Below, piece after piece: positions 16,017-25,823 of a DNA stretch of 64,000 nt. Numbering within the stretch: position 1 is the first letter of the stretch; every line of letters begins with the position of its first letter. The notes under the pieces are model-generated. The model ran no database searches. It worked only from the letters and a program-made list of their open reading frames with translations, and was not told the DNA's origin. This DNA comes from Mucilaginibacter flavidus (GTDB lineage Bacteria; Bacteroidota; Bacteroidia; Sphingobacteriales; Sphingobacteriaceae): assembly GCF_024055575.1 (NCBI RefSeq), contig NZ_JAMXOE010000004.1, positions 186,001-250,000 of the forward strand, read 5' to 3'. Position numbers and translations under genes: made by a program.

Positions 16017-16364
16017 ATGAAAATCACAGTGCAATCTATTCGTTTTAATGCAGACAAGAAGTTATTGGATTTTATTCAGAAGAAGACCGATAAGCTTGAC
16101 ACCTATTACGACCACATTATTAGTGGTGAGGTTTACCTGAAATTAGAGAATGTTGAAGATGAAGCCAATAAAATAACGGAGATTAAACTGATGCTGCCGG
16201 GGAATCAAATATTTGCCAAAGAGCAATGTAAAACGTTTGAAGAAGCTACCGACCTGGCAATTGAGAGCCTGAGAAAACAAATTGAAAAGCATAAACAAAA
16301 GAAAACCGTTGCCGCGGCTGCCGCAAAAAAGGCAGTTTTATTAGCCACAGAGGACGAGTTTTAA
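16017..16364 (+). CDS. hpf: Ribosome hibernation promoting factor (HPF/YfiA)
   Basis: A 115-residue HPF/YfiA protein that binds the 30S decoding region and stalls idle ribosomes. The sequence shows the beta-alpha-beta pattern ITVQSIRFNADKKLLDFIQKK, EVYLKLENVEDEANKITEIK and FEEATDLAIESLRKQIEKHK, then a short Ala/Lys tail. It is a form without the C-terminal dimerisation domain of long HPF. It lies 13 nt after the recombinase stop and ends in a strong terminator. The preceding AAAGGAGG is unusual in this genome. Confidence 0.92.
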   Translation: MKITVQSIRFNADKKLLDFIQKKTDKLDTYYDHIISGEVYLKLENVEDEANKITEIKLMLPGNQIFAKEQCKTFEEATDLAIESLRKQIEKHKQKKTVAAAAAKKAVLLATEDEF

Positions 16365-16391
16365 GTTAAATAAACAGTATTTTTTTATTTA

Positions 16392-16424
16392 AATCGGTGG
16401 GTATCAGCCCGCCGATTTTTTTTT
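16392..16424 (+). terminator. Rho-independent terminator after hpf
   Basis: AATCGGTGGG pairs with CCCGCCGATT (one G-T wobble) around a TATCAG loop and is followed by eight T residues. Confidence 0.88.
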
Positions 16425-16434
16425 AGAAAATAAA

Positions 16435-16465
16435 TTTTGTTCAGCATTAAAAATGTGTAAATTTG
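16435..16465 (+). promoter_or_regulatory. Promoter of the tRNA cluster
   Basis: TTTTG (16435-16439), an 18-nt spacer and TAAATTTG (16458-16465) match both parts of the Bacteroidota promoter (TTG, then TAnnTTTG). It lies after the hpf terminator and about 140 nt before the first tRNA gene. It is the best two-part match in the window. Confidence 0.7.
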
Positions 16466-16608
16466 CAATCCCTTTCAGAGAGGTATGTAACACGCCTCTC
16501 CAAGTTAAAAGGGTTGGTTCTTTAAAATAAAAAAATACAGCCTTATTAATTAACCGGTATAATTCCGATGTTAAATTAACTGATGGAATTAAAAGGGTAA
16601 TAAATTAA

Positions 16609-16681
16609 GCCTCCTTAGCTCAGCTGGTAGAGCGACTGACTTGTAATCAGTAGGTCATTGGTTCGATCCCGATAGGAGGCT
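16609..16681 (+). tRNA. tRNA-Thr (UGU)
   Basis: A full cloverleaf of 73 nt. The acceptor arm GCCTCCT pairs with AGGAGGC, the anticodon arm ACTGA/TCAGT carries TGT, and the T-loop is TTCGATC. CCA is not encoded. It is first of a four-tRNA cluster upstream of tuf. Confidence 0.96.
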
Positions 16682-16747
16682 CTGTTAATTTCGGAAGCGT
16701 AATGTTTAGCTTCAACTTTGGACATTGCAAATCCGAAATCAACAAAT

Positions 16748-16828
16748 GGGGGGATACCAGAGCGGTCAAATGGGACGGACTGTAAATCCGTTGCTTCGGC
16801 TACGAAGGTTCGAATCCTTCTCCCCCCA
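16748..16828 (+). tRNA. tRNA-Tyr (GUA)
   Basis: An 81-nt class II tRNA with a long variable arm (TTGCTTCGGCTACG region). The acceptor GGGGGGA pairs with TCCCCCC, and the anticodon is GTA in CTGTAAA. Confidence 0.96.
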
Positions 16829-16835
16829 CAGAAAT

Positions 16836-16920
16836 GAATTAGTGAGGGTTGAATTAGTGAATTGGTGATTGAATTTTTATAATTCGATAAATCACTAATT
16901 CGCTAATTCATTCATTAATT
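16836..16920. repeat. Iterated AATTAGTGAATT inverted element between tRNA genes
   Basis: Positions 16851-16870 and 16890-16909 form a 20-bp stem with two wobble pairs, made from repeats of GAATTAGTGAATT and its complement. It sits inside the tRNA transcript between tRNA-Tyr and tRNA-Gly, where it may guide processing or simply be a tolerated repeat. Confidence 0.7.
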
Positions 16921-16925
16921 AAAAA

Positions 16926-16998
16926 GCGGAAGTAGCTCAGTTGGTAGAGCGATAGCCTTCCAAGCTATAGGTCGCGAGTTCGAACCTCGTCTTCCGCT
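16926..16998 (+). tRNA. tRNA-Gly (UCC)
   Basis: A 73-nt cloverleaf. The acceptor GCGGAAG pairs with CTTCCGC, the anticodon TCC lies in CTTCCAA, and the T-loop is TTCGAAC. Confidence 0.96.
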
Positions 16999-17004
16999 CA
17001 ATAA

Positions 17005-17120
17005 TATGTCGGATTTCGAAATTTCGATTTCGGACGTTTAAAAAAGATGGCTGGACGCCGGGTAAATTGTTGACAAAGGATTTAAATCTGAAATCGAACA
17101 TCCGAATTCCGAAATCAAAA
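17005..17120. repeat. Iterated TCGGATTTCGAAATTTCG inverted element
   Basis: GTCGGATTTCGAAATTTCG and following words (17008-17040) are matched by complementary words AAATCTGAAATCGAACATCC and onward (17085-17118), giving a long imperfect stem between tRNA-Gly and tRNA-Thr. It is the same word family as at 8-48 and 19430-19533. Confidence 0.6.
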
Positions 17121-17123
17121 TTA

Positions 17124-17195
<72 letters not shown>

Positions 17196-17266
17196 CAATA
17201 TTATAACAAGTATATAATAGAGTGCATTTTTAAGTATAAATTAACCTACAAATAATAAAATAAATC

Positions 17267-18454
17267 ATGGCAAAAGAAAAGTTTGACCGCAGTAAACCGC
17301 ACTTAAACATCGGTACTATCGGTCACGTTGACCACGGCAAAACAACCCTTACAGCGGCTATCACAAAAGTATTAAGTGATGCAGGTTTATCAGAAGCCCG
17401 TTCATTTGATTCAATTGACTCAGCTCCTGAAGAAAAAGAACGTGGTATTACTATTAACACAGCGCACGTTGAGTATTCAACTGCAAACCGTCACTATGCT
17501 CACGTAGATTGTCCGGGTCACGCTGACTATGTAAAAAACATGGTTACAGGTGCTGCACAAATGGACGGTGCGATTATAGTAGTGGCTGCAACAGATGGTC
17601 CGATGCCACAAACTCGCGAGCACATCCTGTTAGCACGTCAGGTAGGTGTACCTTCATTGGTTGTATTCATGAACAAAGTGGATATGGTTGATGATCCTGA
17701 ATTATTAGAATTAGTTGAAATGGAAATCCGCGAATTATTATCGTTCTATGATTTCCCTGGTGATGATATCCCTGTTATTCAAGGTTCGGCTCTTGGTGGC
17801 TTGAACGGCGATCCAATGTGGGTTGGTAAGATTATGGAGTTAATGGATGCTGTAGATAGCTACATTCCAATTCCTCCGCGTTTAACTGAGCTTCCATTCT
17901 TAATGCCTGTTGAAGACGTATTCTCGATCACTGGTCGTGGTACTGTTGCAACCGGTCGTATTGAGCGTGGTGTTATCAACTCAGGCGAGCAAGTTGACAT
18001 CCTTGGTATGGGTGCTGAAAACTTAAAATCAACTGTAACAGGTGTTGAAATGTTCCGCAAGATCCTTGATCGTGGCGAAGCTGGTGACAACGTAGGTTTA
18101 TTGTTACGTGGTATTGAAAAAACTGATATCCGTCGTGGCATGGTTATTTGCAAACCAGGTTCAGTTAACCCGCACACTGATTTTAAAGCAGAAGTTTACG
18201 TATTATCAAAAGCAGAAGGTGGCCGTCACACTCCATTCTTCAATAAATACCGTCCGCAATTCTATTTCCGTACAACTGACGTAACCGGTGAGATTTCATT
18301 GGCTGAAGGTGTAGAAATGGTTATGCCAGGTGATAACGTTACCATCACTGTAAAGCTGATCAACGCTATCGCTATGGAAAAAGGCTTACGTTTCGCTATC
18401 CGTGAAGGTGGCAGAACAGTAGGTGCCGGTCAGGTAACTGAAATTTTAAAATAA
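17267..18454 (+). CDS. tuf: Elongation factor Tu
   Basis: A GTPase of 395 residues that carries aminoacyl-tRNA to the ribosome. The GTP motifs are GHVDHGKTT (residues about 19-27), DCPGHADY (about 81-88), NKVD (about 136-139) and GSAL. The effector region contains [16 protein letters not shown]. Domains II and III follow at normal length. The codons used are strongly biased (for example GGT and CGT), as expected for a very highly expressed gene. Two hairpins follow, the second a likely transcription end before tRNA-Trp. Confidence 0.99.
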   Translation: MAKEKFDRSKPHLNIGTIGHVDHGKTTLTAAITKVLSDAGLSEARSFDSIDSAPEEKERGITINTAHVEYSTANRHYAHVDCPGHADYVKNMVTGAAQMDGAIIVVAATDGPMPQTREHILLARQVGVPSLVVFMNKVDMVDDPELLELVEMEIRELLSFYDFPGDDIPVIQGSALGGLNGDPMWVGKIMELMDAVDSYIPIPPRLTELPFLMPVEDVFSITGRGTVATGRIERGVINSGEQVDILGMGAENLKSTVTGVEMFRKILDRGEAGDNVGLLLRGIEKTDIRRGMVICKPGSVNPHTDFKAEVYVLSKAEGGRHTPFFNKYRPQFYFRTTDVTGEISLAEGVEMVMPGDNVTITVKLINAIAMEKGLRFAIREGGRTVGAGQVTEILK

Positions 18455-18511
18455 CCCCCTAACCTCTGCCGAAAGGTGGAGATTAAGGTTAGGTTAGGGT
18501 TAATTTCAACG

Positions 18512-18543
18512 CAAAGTACTTAGCTTTTTAGCTAAGTACTTTG
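18512..18543 (+). terminator. Hairpin after tuf
   Basis: CAAAGTACTTAGCT (18512-18525) and AGCTAAGTACTTTG (18530-18543) form a perfect 14-bp stem with a TTTT loop. The following TTAATAAAA has only a weak U-tract, so it may end tuf mRNA or act as a 3' processing site before tRNA-Trp. A weaker hairpin around CTCTGCCGAAAGGTGGAG lies at about 18463-18485. Confidence 0.65.
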
Positions 18544-18579
18544 TTAATAAAAAACATCCCTTTGAGGATATACTAATAA

Positions 18580-18650
18580 ACGGGAATAGTTCAATGGTAG
18601 AATAGAGGTCTCCAAAACCTTTGATCAGGGTTCGAATCCTTGTTCCCGTG
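18580..18650 (+). tRNA. tRNA-Trp (CCA)
   Basis: A 71-nt cloverleaf. The acceptor ACGGGAA pairs with TTCCCGT, the anticodon CCA lies in CTCCAAA, and the T-loop is TTCGAAT. It lies 23 nt before secE, the classic tuf-trnW-secE-nusG order. Confidence 0.95.
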
Positions 18651-18673
18651 CATTAATACAGTAAACTAAAAAG

Positions 18674-18868
18674 ATGGCTAACGTATCTGAGTATATTAAA
18701 GAGAGCTATATTGAGCTAACCGAAAAAGTTACCTGGCCAACCTGGAGAGACCTGCAAAACAGTTCGATCCTTGTATTGGTTGCGGCGCTTATAATTGCAT
18801 TAATAATTTCGTTAATGGATCAAAGCATACACTTTTTGCTGCAGCAGTTTTATACATCACTAACCTAA
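18674..18868 (+). CDS. secE: Preprotein translocase subunit SecE
   Basis: The 64-residue single-span form of SecE, which clamps SecY in the Sec translocon. The amphipathic helix has YIKESYIELTEKVTWPTWRD with the conserved VTWPTW, followed by one transmembrane helix (SILVLVAALIIALIISLMD). The length is normal for Bacteroidota. It is 14 nt before nusG. Confidence 0.95.
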   Translation: MANVSEYIKESYIELTEKVTWPTWRDLQNSSILVLVAALIIALIISLMDQSIHFLLQQFYTSLT

Positions 18869-18882
18869 TTAATTAAGTAACG

Positions 18883-19425
18883 ATGAGTGATCAGTTAAAA
18901 TGGTACGTGGTGCGGGCTATAAGCGGCAAGGAAAAAAAGGTAAAGCAATATATCGACGCCGAAATTAATCGCTTGGGTATTACACATTTAGTTCCGCAGG
19001 TTTTAATACCTACTGAAAAATATTACCAGATGCGCGACGGGAAAAAGATTGCAAAAGAACGCAATATTTTGCCCGGTTACGTGTTAATGGAGGCGCAACT
19101 TGATGCTGAAATTGAGCACATCATCAAAAACATTAATAGCGTAATTGGCTTTTTGGGCGACAAACAAGGTAACGCCATCCCGATGCGCCAGGCAGAAGTT
19201 AGCCGTATTTTAGGTAAGGTTGACGAAATGACTGCACAAGGCGAAACAATGAATGTTCCGTATTTTGTAGGCGAGGGTGTAAAAGTTATGGACGGCCCTT
19301 TCAATGGTTTCAGCGGCGTTATTGAAGAGATTAACGAAGAAAAGAAAAAACTGAAAGTAATGGTGAAAATATTCGGGCGCCGTACACCGCTTGAATTAAA
19401 TTACATGCAGGTAGAGAAAGAGTAG
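18883..19425 (+). CDS. nusG: Transcription termination/antitermination factor NusG
   Basis: A 180-residue NusG that couples RNA polymerase to ribosomes or Rho. The NGN domain begins WYVVRAISGKEKKVKQYI and contains LPGYVLMEAQLD. The KOW domain contains VKVMDGPFNGFSGVIEEIN. The length is typical. This is the only NusG-type gene in the window; no UpxY-like specialised paralogue accompanies the polysaccharide genes. Confidence 0.97.
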   Translation: MSDQLKWYVVRAISGKEKKVKQYIDAEINRLGITHLVPQVLIPTEKYYQMRDGKKIAKERNILPGYVLMEAQLDAEIEHIIKNINSVIGFLGDKQGNAIPMRQAEVSRILGKVDEMTAQGETMNVPYFVGEGVKVMDGPFNGFSGVIEEINEEKKKLKVMVKIFGRRTPLELNYMQVEKE

Positions 19426-19429
19426 TGAA

Positions 19430-19533
19430 ATTTCGGATGTCGGATTTTCGATATCGGAATTTAAATATAAAAAATATACGATTTTGTGTTGAAGGTGGTA
19501 AATCCGAAATGGAACATCCGAAATTCGAAATCA
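19430..19533. repeat. Iterated TTTCGGATGTCGGATTT inverted element
   Basis: The nusG-rplK spacer contains AATTTCGGATGTCGGATTTT and more (about 19431-19464) followed by complementary words AAATCCGAAATGGAACATCC and more (about 19499-19532), separated by an AT-rich loop. It lies inside a normally continuous ribosomal-protein operon. Confidence 0.6.
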
Positions 19534-19599
19534 TCAAAGATCTTAAATGTTACTTAGCTTCCACTTACTAACATTGAGTTACAAATTAAATAAATAAAA

Positions 19600-20040
19600 A
19601 TGGCAAAAGAAGTCGGTGCGATGGTGAAGCTGCAGGTAAAGGGTGGCGCTGCAAATCCATCACCCCCAATTGGCCCAGCATTGGGTGCAAAGGGTGTGAA
19701 CATAATGGAATTTTGCAAGCAATTCAATGCACGTACCCAGGATAAACCTGGTAAAGTGCTTCCTGTGCTTATTACTGTTTATGTTGACAAATCTTTCGAA
19801 TTTATCATTAAAACTCCTCCCGTTGCAATCCAGTTACTGGAAGCAACAGGTTTAAAGAGTGGTTCGGCCGAACCCAACCGTAAAAAGGTAGCCAGTGTAA
19901 ACTGGACCCAGGTTGAGACGATAGCCAAAGATAAAATGGTGGATTTGAATGCATTTACAGTAGAATCAGCCATGAAAATGGTGGCAGGAACTGCCCGCAG
20001 TATGGGGATAACCGTATCAGGTACGGCACCCTGGAATTAA
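19600..20040 (+). CDS. rplK: 50S ribosomal protein uL11
   Basis: A 146-residue uL11, part of the GTPase-associated centre on 23S rRNA. Recognisable parts are [36 protein letters not shown] and the C-terminal RNA-binding domain with AGTARSMGI. Length and position before rplA are standard. Confidence 0.98.
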   Translation: MAKEVGAMVKLQVKGGAANPSPPIGPALGAKGVNIMEFCKQFNARTQDKPGKVLPVLITVYVDKSFEFIIKTPPVAIQLLEATGLKSGSAEPNRKKVASVNWTQVETIAKDKMVDLNAFTVESAMKMVAGTARSMGITVSGTAPWN

Positions 20041-20067
20041 TTAATTTATACAAATCAGTTTAAGACA

Positions 20068-20766
20068 GTGGCTAGATTAACAAAAAATCAAAAAGTGGCA
20101 GTCTCCAAAATTGAGGCAAACAAGGCGTATTCCTTACAGGATGCAACATCTTTGGTAAAAGATATTACTAATACCAAATTTGATTCATCTGTTGATATTG
20201 ATGTTCGTTTAGGTGTTGATCCGCGTAAAGCCAATCAAATGGTGCGTGGTATTGCAACCTTACCTCATGGAACCGGTAAAACTGTACGTGTATTGGTGCT
20301 TTGTACTCCTGATAAGGAACAAGAAGCTAAAGATGCAGGTGCAGATTACGTAGGTTTGGATGATTATATTGCCAAAATTGAAGGTGGATGGACTGATGTT
20401 GATATTATCATCACTATGCCAAGTGTTATGGCGAAGGTTGGTCGTTTAGGTCGTATTTTAGGCCCGCGTAACCTTATGCCAAACCCAAAATCAGGTACAG
20501 TAACTCCCGAAGTTGGGAAAGCTGTAACTGAGGTTAAAGGTGGTAAAATTGACTTCAAGGTTGATAAAACCGGCATCATTCATGCCTCAATAGGAAAAGT
20601 ATCTTTCCCTGCTGATAAAATTTACGAAAATGCACTTGAAGTATTACAGGTGATTTCGAAATTAAAACCTTCAGCAGCAAAAGGAACATATTTTAAGAGT
20701 ATTCATATCTCTTCAACCATGTCGCCTGGAATTGAAATTGAAACTAAAACAGTAGCGGGGATCTAA
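20068..20766 (+). CDS. rplA: 50S ribosomal protein uL1
   Basis: A 232-residue uL1 of the L1 stalk. The signature is in the segment [20 protein letters not shown] (about residues 128-147), with [20 protein letters not shown] near the N-terminus. The start is GTG at 20068, which gives the family start MARLTKNQK. In many bacteria uL1 represses its own operon by binding the mRNA; no such site was identified here. Confidence 0.98.
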   Translation: MARLTKNQKVAVSKIEANKAYSLQDATSLVKDITNTKFDSSVDIDVRLGVDPRKANQMVRGIATLPHGTGKTVRVLVLCTPDKEQEAKDAGADYVGLDDYIAKIEGGWTDVDIIITMPSVMAKVGRLGRILGPRNLMPNPKSGTVTPEVGKAVTEVKGGKIDFKVDKTGIIHASIGKVSFPADKIYENALEVLQVISKLKPSAAKGTYFKSIHISSTMSPGIEIETKTVAGI

Positions 20767-20769
20767 ATC

Positions 20770-21288
20770 ATGACTAAAGAAGAAAAACACGAATTAGTAA
20801 TCGCCCTTACTGAACAAATGAAGGATTTTGGTAATTTTTATATTACTGACACCTCAAATTTGACGGTTGCAAAAGTAAATGATATTCGCCGTAAATGTTT
20901 CGAAAGCGACATTACCATGAAAGTAGCAAAAAACAGCCTGATACAAAAGGCTATGGAAGCTGCCGGTGGCGATTACACCCAGATGTTTGATGTTTTAAAA
21001 GGTTCATCTTCAATTCTTTTCTCAAAATCAGCTACTGCCCCGGCAAAGTTGATTAAGCAGTTAAGGAAGAAAAGTGACAAACCGATTTTAAAAGCAGCTT
21101 ACATTGATTCAGCGATATTTATCGGTGATAACCAGATAGACACTTTGATTGCATTGAAATCAAAAGAACAACTGGTTGGAGAAATCATTGGATTATTGCA
21201 ATCACCAGCTAAGAATGTTATTTCTGCACTGCAATCAGGCGGAAATATATTGGCAGGCGTTGTAAAAACATTACAGGAAAGAGGTTAA
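20770..21288 (+). CDS. rplJ: 50S ribosomal protein uL10
   Basis: A 172-residue uL10 that anchors bL12 dimers to the ribosome. It begins MTKEEKHELVIALTEQM, contains TVAKVNDIRRKC and KVAKNSLIQKA, and ends with the bL12-binding helix. It follows rplA after 3 nt and so is cotranscribed. Confidence 0.97.
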   Translation: MTKEEKHELVIALTEQMKDFGNFYITDTSNLTVAKVNDIRRKCFESDITMKVAKNSLIQKAMEAAGGDYTQMFDVLKGSSSILFSKSATAPAKLIKQLRKKSDKPILKAAYIDSAIFIGDNQIDTLIALKSKEQLVGEIIGLLQSPAKNVISALQSGGNILAGVVKTLQERG

Positions 21289-21350
21289 CCGGACACCTAA
21301 AAGTTCGATATTAAAAAACAAAAAGCATTAAAAGTAAAATTTAAAATAAA

Positions 21351-21734
21351 ATGGCGGATTTAAAAGCGTTTGCTGAACAGTTGGTAAACTTAACAGTAAA
21401 GGAAGTAAACGAATTAGCTCAGATCTTAAAAGACGAGTATGGTATTGAGCCTGCTGCTGCAGCTGTTGCTGTTGCTGCTGCTCCTGCTGGTGGCGATGAC
21501 GCACCTGCTGAAGCTGCAGTTCAAACTGCATTTGACGTTATCCTGAAAGAAGCAGGTGGCGCTAAATTAGCAGTTGTTAAATTAGTAAAAGACCTAACCG
21601 GCCTTGGTTTGAAAGAAGCTAAAGACTTAGTTGATGGTGCACCTAAAGAAGTAAAAACTGGTGTTACTAAAGAAGAAGCTGAATCTCTTAAAAAACAATT
21701 AGAAGAAGCCGGAGCAGTAGTTGAGGTTAAATAA
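21351..21734 (+). CDS. rplL: 50S ribosomal protein bL12
   Basis: A 127-residue bL12, the mobile stalk protein that recruits translation factors. The N-terminal dimerisation part ([20 protein letters not shown]) is followed by an Ala-rich hinge (about residues 36-60). The conserved C-terminal domain contains [21 protein letters not shown] hairpin after it may reduce read-through into rpoB. Confidence 0.98.
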   Translation: MADLKAFAEQLVNLTVKEVNELAQILKDEYGIEPAAAAVAVAAAPAGGDDAPAEAAVQTAFDVILKEAGGAKLAVVKLVKDLTGLGLKEAKDLVDGAPKEVKTGVTKEEAESLKKQLEEAGAVVEVK

Positions 21735-21758
21735 GTTAACCCATAATAAAATGGCATC

Positions 21759-21785
21759 AGACTCCGACCTTTTTGGTCGGGGTCT
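21759..21785 (+). terminator. rplL-rpoB attenuator hairpin
   Basis: AGACTCCGACC and GGTCGGGGTCT form an 11-bp stem (one G-T pair) with a TTTTT loop. The flank ATTGCTGTTT has only a weak U-tract, as expected for a partial terminator that sets the ratio of ribosomal protein to RNA polymerase transcripts. Confidence 0.7.
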
Positions 21786-21902
21786 ATTGCTGTTTATATA
21801 GATCAGGTTATTGCTTTTTAGTGATTTCGGTAATATTCTGAATATCAACATCTACCAGAAAACATCTACACCAGTTTATTAATAAACTAAAATTTTATTC
21901 CC

Positions 21903-24900
21903 TTGGCAAACAAAATTAATCAAAGAGTAAATTTTGCGACCAGCAGAAAGGTATTGGATTATCCCGATTTTCTTGATGTTCAGTTGCAATCTTTCCAGGA
22001 ATTTTTTCAATTGGAAACTACCTCAGACAACCGCTACAAAGAAGGTTTGTTTAAAGTGTTTGCTGAAAATTTTCCTATCTCCGATTCAAGAAACATCTTC
22101 GTTTTAGAGTTTCTTGATTACTTTATTGATCCGCCACGTTACGATATACAGGAATGTATTGAGCGCGGATTAACTTACAGTGTGCCTTTAAAAGCCAAGC
22201 TTCGCCTGTCGTGTAACGATGAGGAACACGAAGACTTTGAAACTATTGTACAGGATGTATACCTGGGAACTATCCCTTATATGACACCCAAAGGTACCTT
22301 TGTTATCAATGGTGCCGAGCGTGTAATTGTATCGCAGTTACACCGTTCGCCAGGTGTATTTTTTGGCCAAAGCCGCCACACTAACGGTACAAAATTATAC
22401 TCTGCCCGTGTTATCCCTTTCAAAGGTTCATGGATTGAGTTTGCTACCGACGTTAACAACGTGATGTATGCTTACATCGACCGTAAAAAGAAATTCCCGG
22501 TTACTACTTTGCTGCGCGCAATTGGTTACGACTCTGATAAAGATATATTAGAATTGTTTGAACTGGCCGACGAGGTTAAAGTAAGCAAATCAGGCCTGAA
22601 GAAATTCATTGGCCGCAAGCTTGCTGCAAGGGTGTTGAAAAAATGGGTTGAAGACTTTGTGGACGAAGATACCGGCGAGGTTGTTTCTATTGACCGTAAC
22701 GAAATTATCCTGGAGCGTGAAACCGTGCTGGAAGATGATCATATTGATATGATTATTGACGCAGGTGTTAAAACTATCATCCTGAACAAGGAAGATGCTG
22801 CTACCAGCGGTGATTACACCATTATATATAACACTTTACAGAAAGATACTTCGAATTCGGAGAAAGAGGCGGTTGAGCATATCTACCGTCAATTACGTAA
22901 CGCTGAACCACCTGATGAGGAAACTGCCCGTGGTATCATCGATCGTTTATTCTTCTCTGATAAAAGATATGATTTGGGCGATGTGGGACGTTACCGCATC
23001 AACCGTAAATTGAAGTTGACTACCAGCGACGAGACTAAAGTTTTAACCAAGCAGGACATCATCGCGATTGTTAAATATTTGATCAAGTTAATCAACTCAA
23101 AAGCTGAGGTGGATGATATTGATCACTTGTCAAACCGTCGTGTTCGTACTGTTGGCGAGCAGCTTTATGCTCAGTTTGGTGTTGGTTTAGCACGTATGGC
23201 CCGTACCATCCGCGAGCGTATGAACATTCGTGACAACGAGGTGTTTACACCAACCGACCTGATCAACGCACGTACGCTTTCATCGGTTATCAACTCGTTC
23301 TTCGGTACCAACCAGCTTTCACAGTTCATGGACCAAACCAATCCACTGGCAGAGATTACGCACAAGCGTCGTCTGTCAGCCCTTGGGCCCGGTGGTCTGT
23401 CACGTGAGCGTGCAGGTTTTGAGGTTCGTGACGTACACTACACCCACTACGGTAGGTTATGTACTATTGAAACTCCGGAAGGACCGAATATTGGTTTGAT
23501 ATCTTCGCTTTGCGTACACGCAAAAATCAACAACTTAGGCTTTATCGAAACGCCATACAAACGTGTGGTTGACGGTAAAGTACAGGTGCAGGAAGATGTT
23601 ATCTATTTATCTGCTGAAGATGAAGACGGTAAAACTATCGGCCAGGCAAACGCGCATTATGACGATAAGGGTGTATTTGCACTACCTAAAGTTAAAGCAC
23701 GTTTTGAAGGTGACTTCCCGATTATTGATCCTGAGAAACTGGATCTAATGGACATTGCTCCAAACCAGATTACATCAATTGCTGCGTCGTTGATTCCGTT
23801 CCTTGAACATGATGATGCTAACCGTGCCTTGATGGGTTCGAACATGCAGCGCCAGGCAGTGCCTTTATTGCGCCCTGAAGCTCCTATTGTTGGTACAGGT
23901 TTGGAAGGCCGTGTTGCGAAAGACTCTCGTACCCTGATCAACGCTGAAGGCGATGGTGTGGTTGAGTATGTTGATGCAAACGAAATCCGTATTAAATATG
24001 ACCGTAACGAACTTGACCGCTTAATCTCTTTTGATGGCGATACAAGAAGCTACAGGTTAACGAAGTTTAAGAAAACTAACCAGAGCACTACCATGAACCT
24101 TAAGCCTATCGTTAAAAAAGGCCAGAGGGTATCAAAAGGAGAGGTGCTTTGCGAAGGATATGCAACACAGGCAGGTGAGCTGGCCCTTGGTCGTAACCTG
24201 AAAGTGGCGTTCATGCCTTGGCAAGGTTATAACTTTGAGGATGCGATTGTAATATCTGAGCGTGTAGTATCGCAGGATATATTTACATCGCTTCACGTTG
24301 AAGAGTTTGAGCTTGAAGTGCGTGATACCAAACGCGGTGAAGAAGAATTGACACCGGATATCCCTAACGTATCAGAAGAAGCTACTAAAGACCTTGACGA
24401 AGACGGTATTATCCGTGTAGGCGCTGAGGTTAAAGAAGGCGACATCCTGATTGGTAAGATTACCCCTAAAGGCGAATCTGACCCATCTCCGGAAGAAAAA
24501 CTGTTACGTGCTATATTTGGTGACAAAGCAGGTGATGTTAAAGATGCATCCCTGAAAACTCCTCCATCTATCGCAGGTGTGGTTATTGATACTAAATTGT
24601 TCAGCCGTGCTAAGAAAACTTCGAAAGCCGAAGAAAAAGCACAGTTGGAGAAACTTGATAACAAGCACGACAAAGCAGTAAAAGATCTTAAAAATACTTT
24701 AATTGAGAAGTTATTTGAGATAGTGAACGGCAAAACATCACAAGGTGTTTACAACGTTTACAAAGAACTGCATGTGCCTAAAGGTGTAAAATTCACGCAA
24801 AAAATACTGGTTGAGCTTAATTATGAAAATATTAACCCAACCAAGTGGACAACTGATGACGATAAAAACGACCAGATAAAAACCCTGCTTCACAACTACA

Positions 24901-25706
24901 ACATTAAGTTGAATGAGGAACTGGGTGCTTACCGTCGTGATAAATTTGCTATCAGCGTGGGTGATGAGCTGCCATCAGGTATAGTTCAAATGGCTAAAGT
25001 TTACATCGCTAAAAAGCGTAAGCTTAAAGTGGGTGATAAAATGGCGGGCCGTCACGGTAACAAAGGTATTGTTGCACGTATTGTACGTGACGAAGATATG
25101 CCTTTCCTTGAAGACGGAACACCGGTTGATATTGTGTTGAACCCGCTGGGTGTACCTTCACGTATGAACCTGGGCCAGATTTACGAAACAGTATTAGGCT
25201 GGGCTGGTAAAGAGCTTGGAATTAAATTCGCAACCCCGATTTTTGATGGTGCAAGCCATGAAGAAGTGGAAGAGTGGGTTAAAAAGGCAAACTTACCTGA
25301 ATCAGGCCGTACTTACCTGTACAATGGCTTGACCGGCGACCGTTTTGACCAGCAGACCACTGTAGGTATTATCTACATGCTGAAACTGGGCCACATGGTT
25401 GACGATAAGATGCACGCACGTTCAATTGGGCCATACTCATTAATTACACAACAGCCATTGGGTGGTAAAGCCCAGTTTGGTGGTCAGCGTTTTGGTGAGA
25501 TGGAGGTTTGGGCACTGGAAGCATTCGGTGCATCAAACATACTGCAGGAAATATTGACCGTTAAATCGGATGATGTTATCGGCCGTGCCAAAACATATGA
25601 GGCTATTGTTAAAGGCGAAAACCTGCCAACACCGTCAGTTCCAGAATCATTCAACGTATTGGTTCACGAATTAAGAGGTTTAGGTTTGGATATAACGTTA
25701 GAATAA
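21903..25706 (+). CDS. rpoB: RNA polymerase beta subunit
   Basis: The 1267-residue beta subunit of RNA polymerase. The rifampicin region contains [20 protein letters not shown] and [20 protein letters not shown] (about residues 460-500). The C-terminal part has [17 protein letters not shown] and [20 protein letters not shown]. The start is TTG at 21903; no earlier start fits and the next residues [10 protein letters not shown] are family-like. The beta subunit has the normal Bacteroidota length. rpoC follows after a 117-nt spacer. Confidence 0.98.
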   Translation: MANKINQRVNFATSRKVLDYPDFLDVQLQSFQEFFQLETTSDNRYKEGLFKVFAENFPISDSRNIFVLEFLDYFIDPPRYDIQECIERGLTYSVPLKAKLRLSCNDEEHEDFETIVQDVYLGTIPYMTPKGTFVINGAERVIVSQLHRSPGVFFGQSRHTNGTKLYSARVIPFKGSWIEFATDVNNVMYAYIDRKKKFPVTTLLRAIGYDSDKDILELFELADEVKVSKSGLKKFIGRKLAARVLKKWVEDFVDEDTGEVVSIDRNEIILERETVLEDDHIDMIIDAGVKTIILNKEDAATSGDYTIIYNTLQKDTSNSEKEAVEHIYRQLRNAEPPDEETARGIIDRLFFSDKRYDLGDVGRYRINRKLKLTTSDETKVLTKQDIIAIVKYLIKLINSKAEVDDIDHLSNRRVRTVGEQLYAQFGVGLARMARTIRERMNIRDNEVFTPTDLINARTLSSVINSFFGTNQLSQFMDQTNPLAEITHKRRLSALGPGGLSRERAGFEVRDVHYTHYGRLCTIETPEGPNIGLISSLCVHAKINNLGFIETPYKRVVDGKVQVQEDVIYLSAEDEDGKTIGQANAHYDDKGVFALPKVKARFEGDFPIIDPEKLDLMDIAPNQITSIAASLIPFLEHDDANRALMGSNMQRQAVPLLRPEAPIVGTGLEGRVAKDSRTLINAEGDGVVEYVDANEIRIKYDRNELDRLISFDGDTRSYRLTKFKKTNQSTTMNLKPIVKKGQRVSKGEVLCEGYATQAGELALGRNLKVAFMPWQGYNFEDAIVISERVVSQDIFTSLHVEEFELEVRDTKRGEEELTPDIPNVSEEATKDLDEDGIIRVGAEVKEGDILIGKITPKGESDPSPEEKLLRAIFGDKAGDVKDASLKTPPSIAGVVIDTKLFSRAKKTSKAEEKAQLEKLDNKHDKAVKDLKNTLIEKLFEIVNGKTSQGVYNVYKELHVPKGVKFTQKILVELNYENINPTKWTTDDDKNDQIKTLLHNYNIKLNEELGAYRRDKFAISVGDELPSGIVQMAKVYIAKKRKLKVGDKMAGRHGNKGIVARIVRDEDMPFLEDGTPVDIVLNPLGVPSRMNLGQIYETVLGWAGKELGIKFATPIFDGASHEEVEEWVKKANLPESGRTYLYNGLTGDRFDQQTTVGIIYMLKLGHMVDDKMHARSIGPYSLITQQPLGGKAQFGGQRFGEMEVWALEAFGASNILQEILTVKSDDVIGRAKTYEAIVKGENLPTPSVPESFNVLVHELRGLGLDITLE

Positions 25707-25800
25707 AGGTTGTTGTAAAGTTGTAAGGTTTGAATCTGTAATTTATCGCAGCATTAAAACCTTACAACATTTCAACTTTGCAACATTCCAACCTTTCAAC
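25706..25800. repeat. Inverted GTTGTAAGGTTT element in the rpoB-rpoC spacer
   Basis: GTTGTAAGGTTT (25720-25731) pairs perfectly with AAACCTTACAAC (25757-25768), and outer words GGTTGTTGTAAAGTTG pair loosely with CAACTTTGCAACATTCCAACC. It is closely related to the element at 14651-14740. Because it lies inside an operon, full termination here would be costly. Confidence 0.7.
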
Positions 25801-25813
25801 AACAATTAAAAAC

Positions 25814-25820
25814 AAAGGAG
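25814..25820 (+). promoter_or_regulatory. Shine-Dalgarno sequence of rpoC
   Basis: AAAGGAG lies 3 nt before the rpoC ATG. It is one of the few SD matches in this window. Confidence 0.6.
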
Positions 25821-25823
25821 ACT

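Noticed and set aside
16836..17120. Repeat runs between tRNA genes as a possible CRISPR array
   Set aside because: The words are degenerate, not evenly spaced, have no unique spacers, and no cas genes are present.
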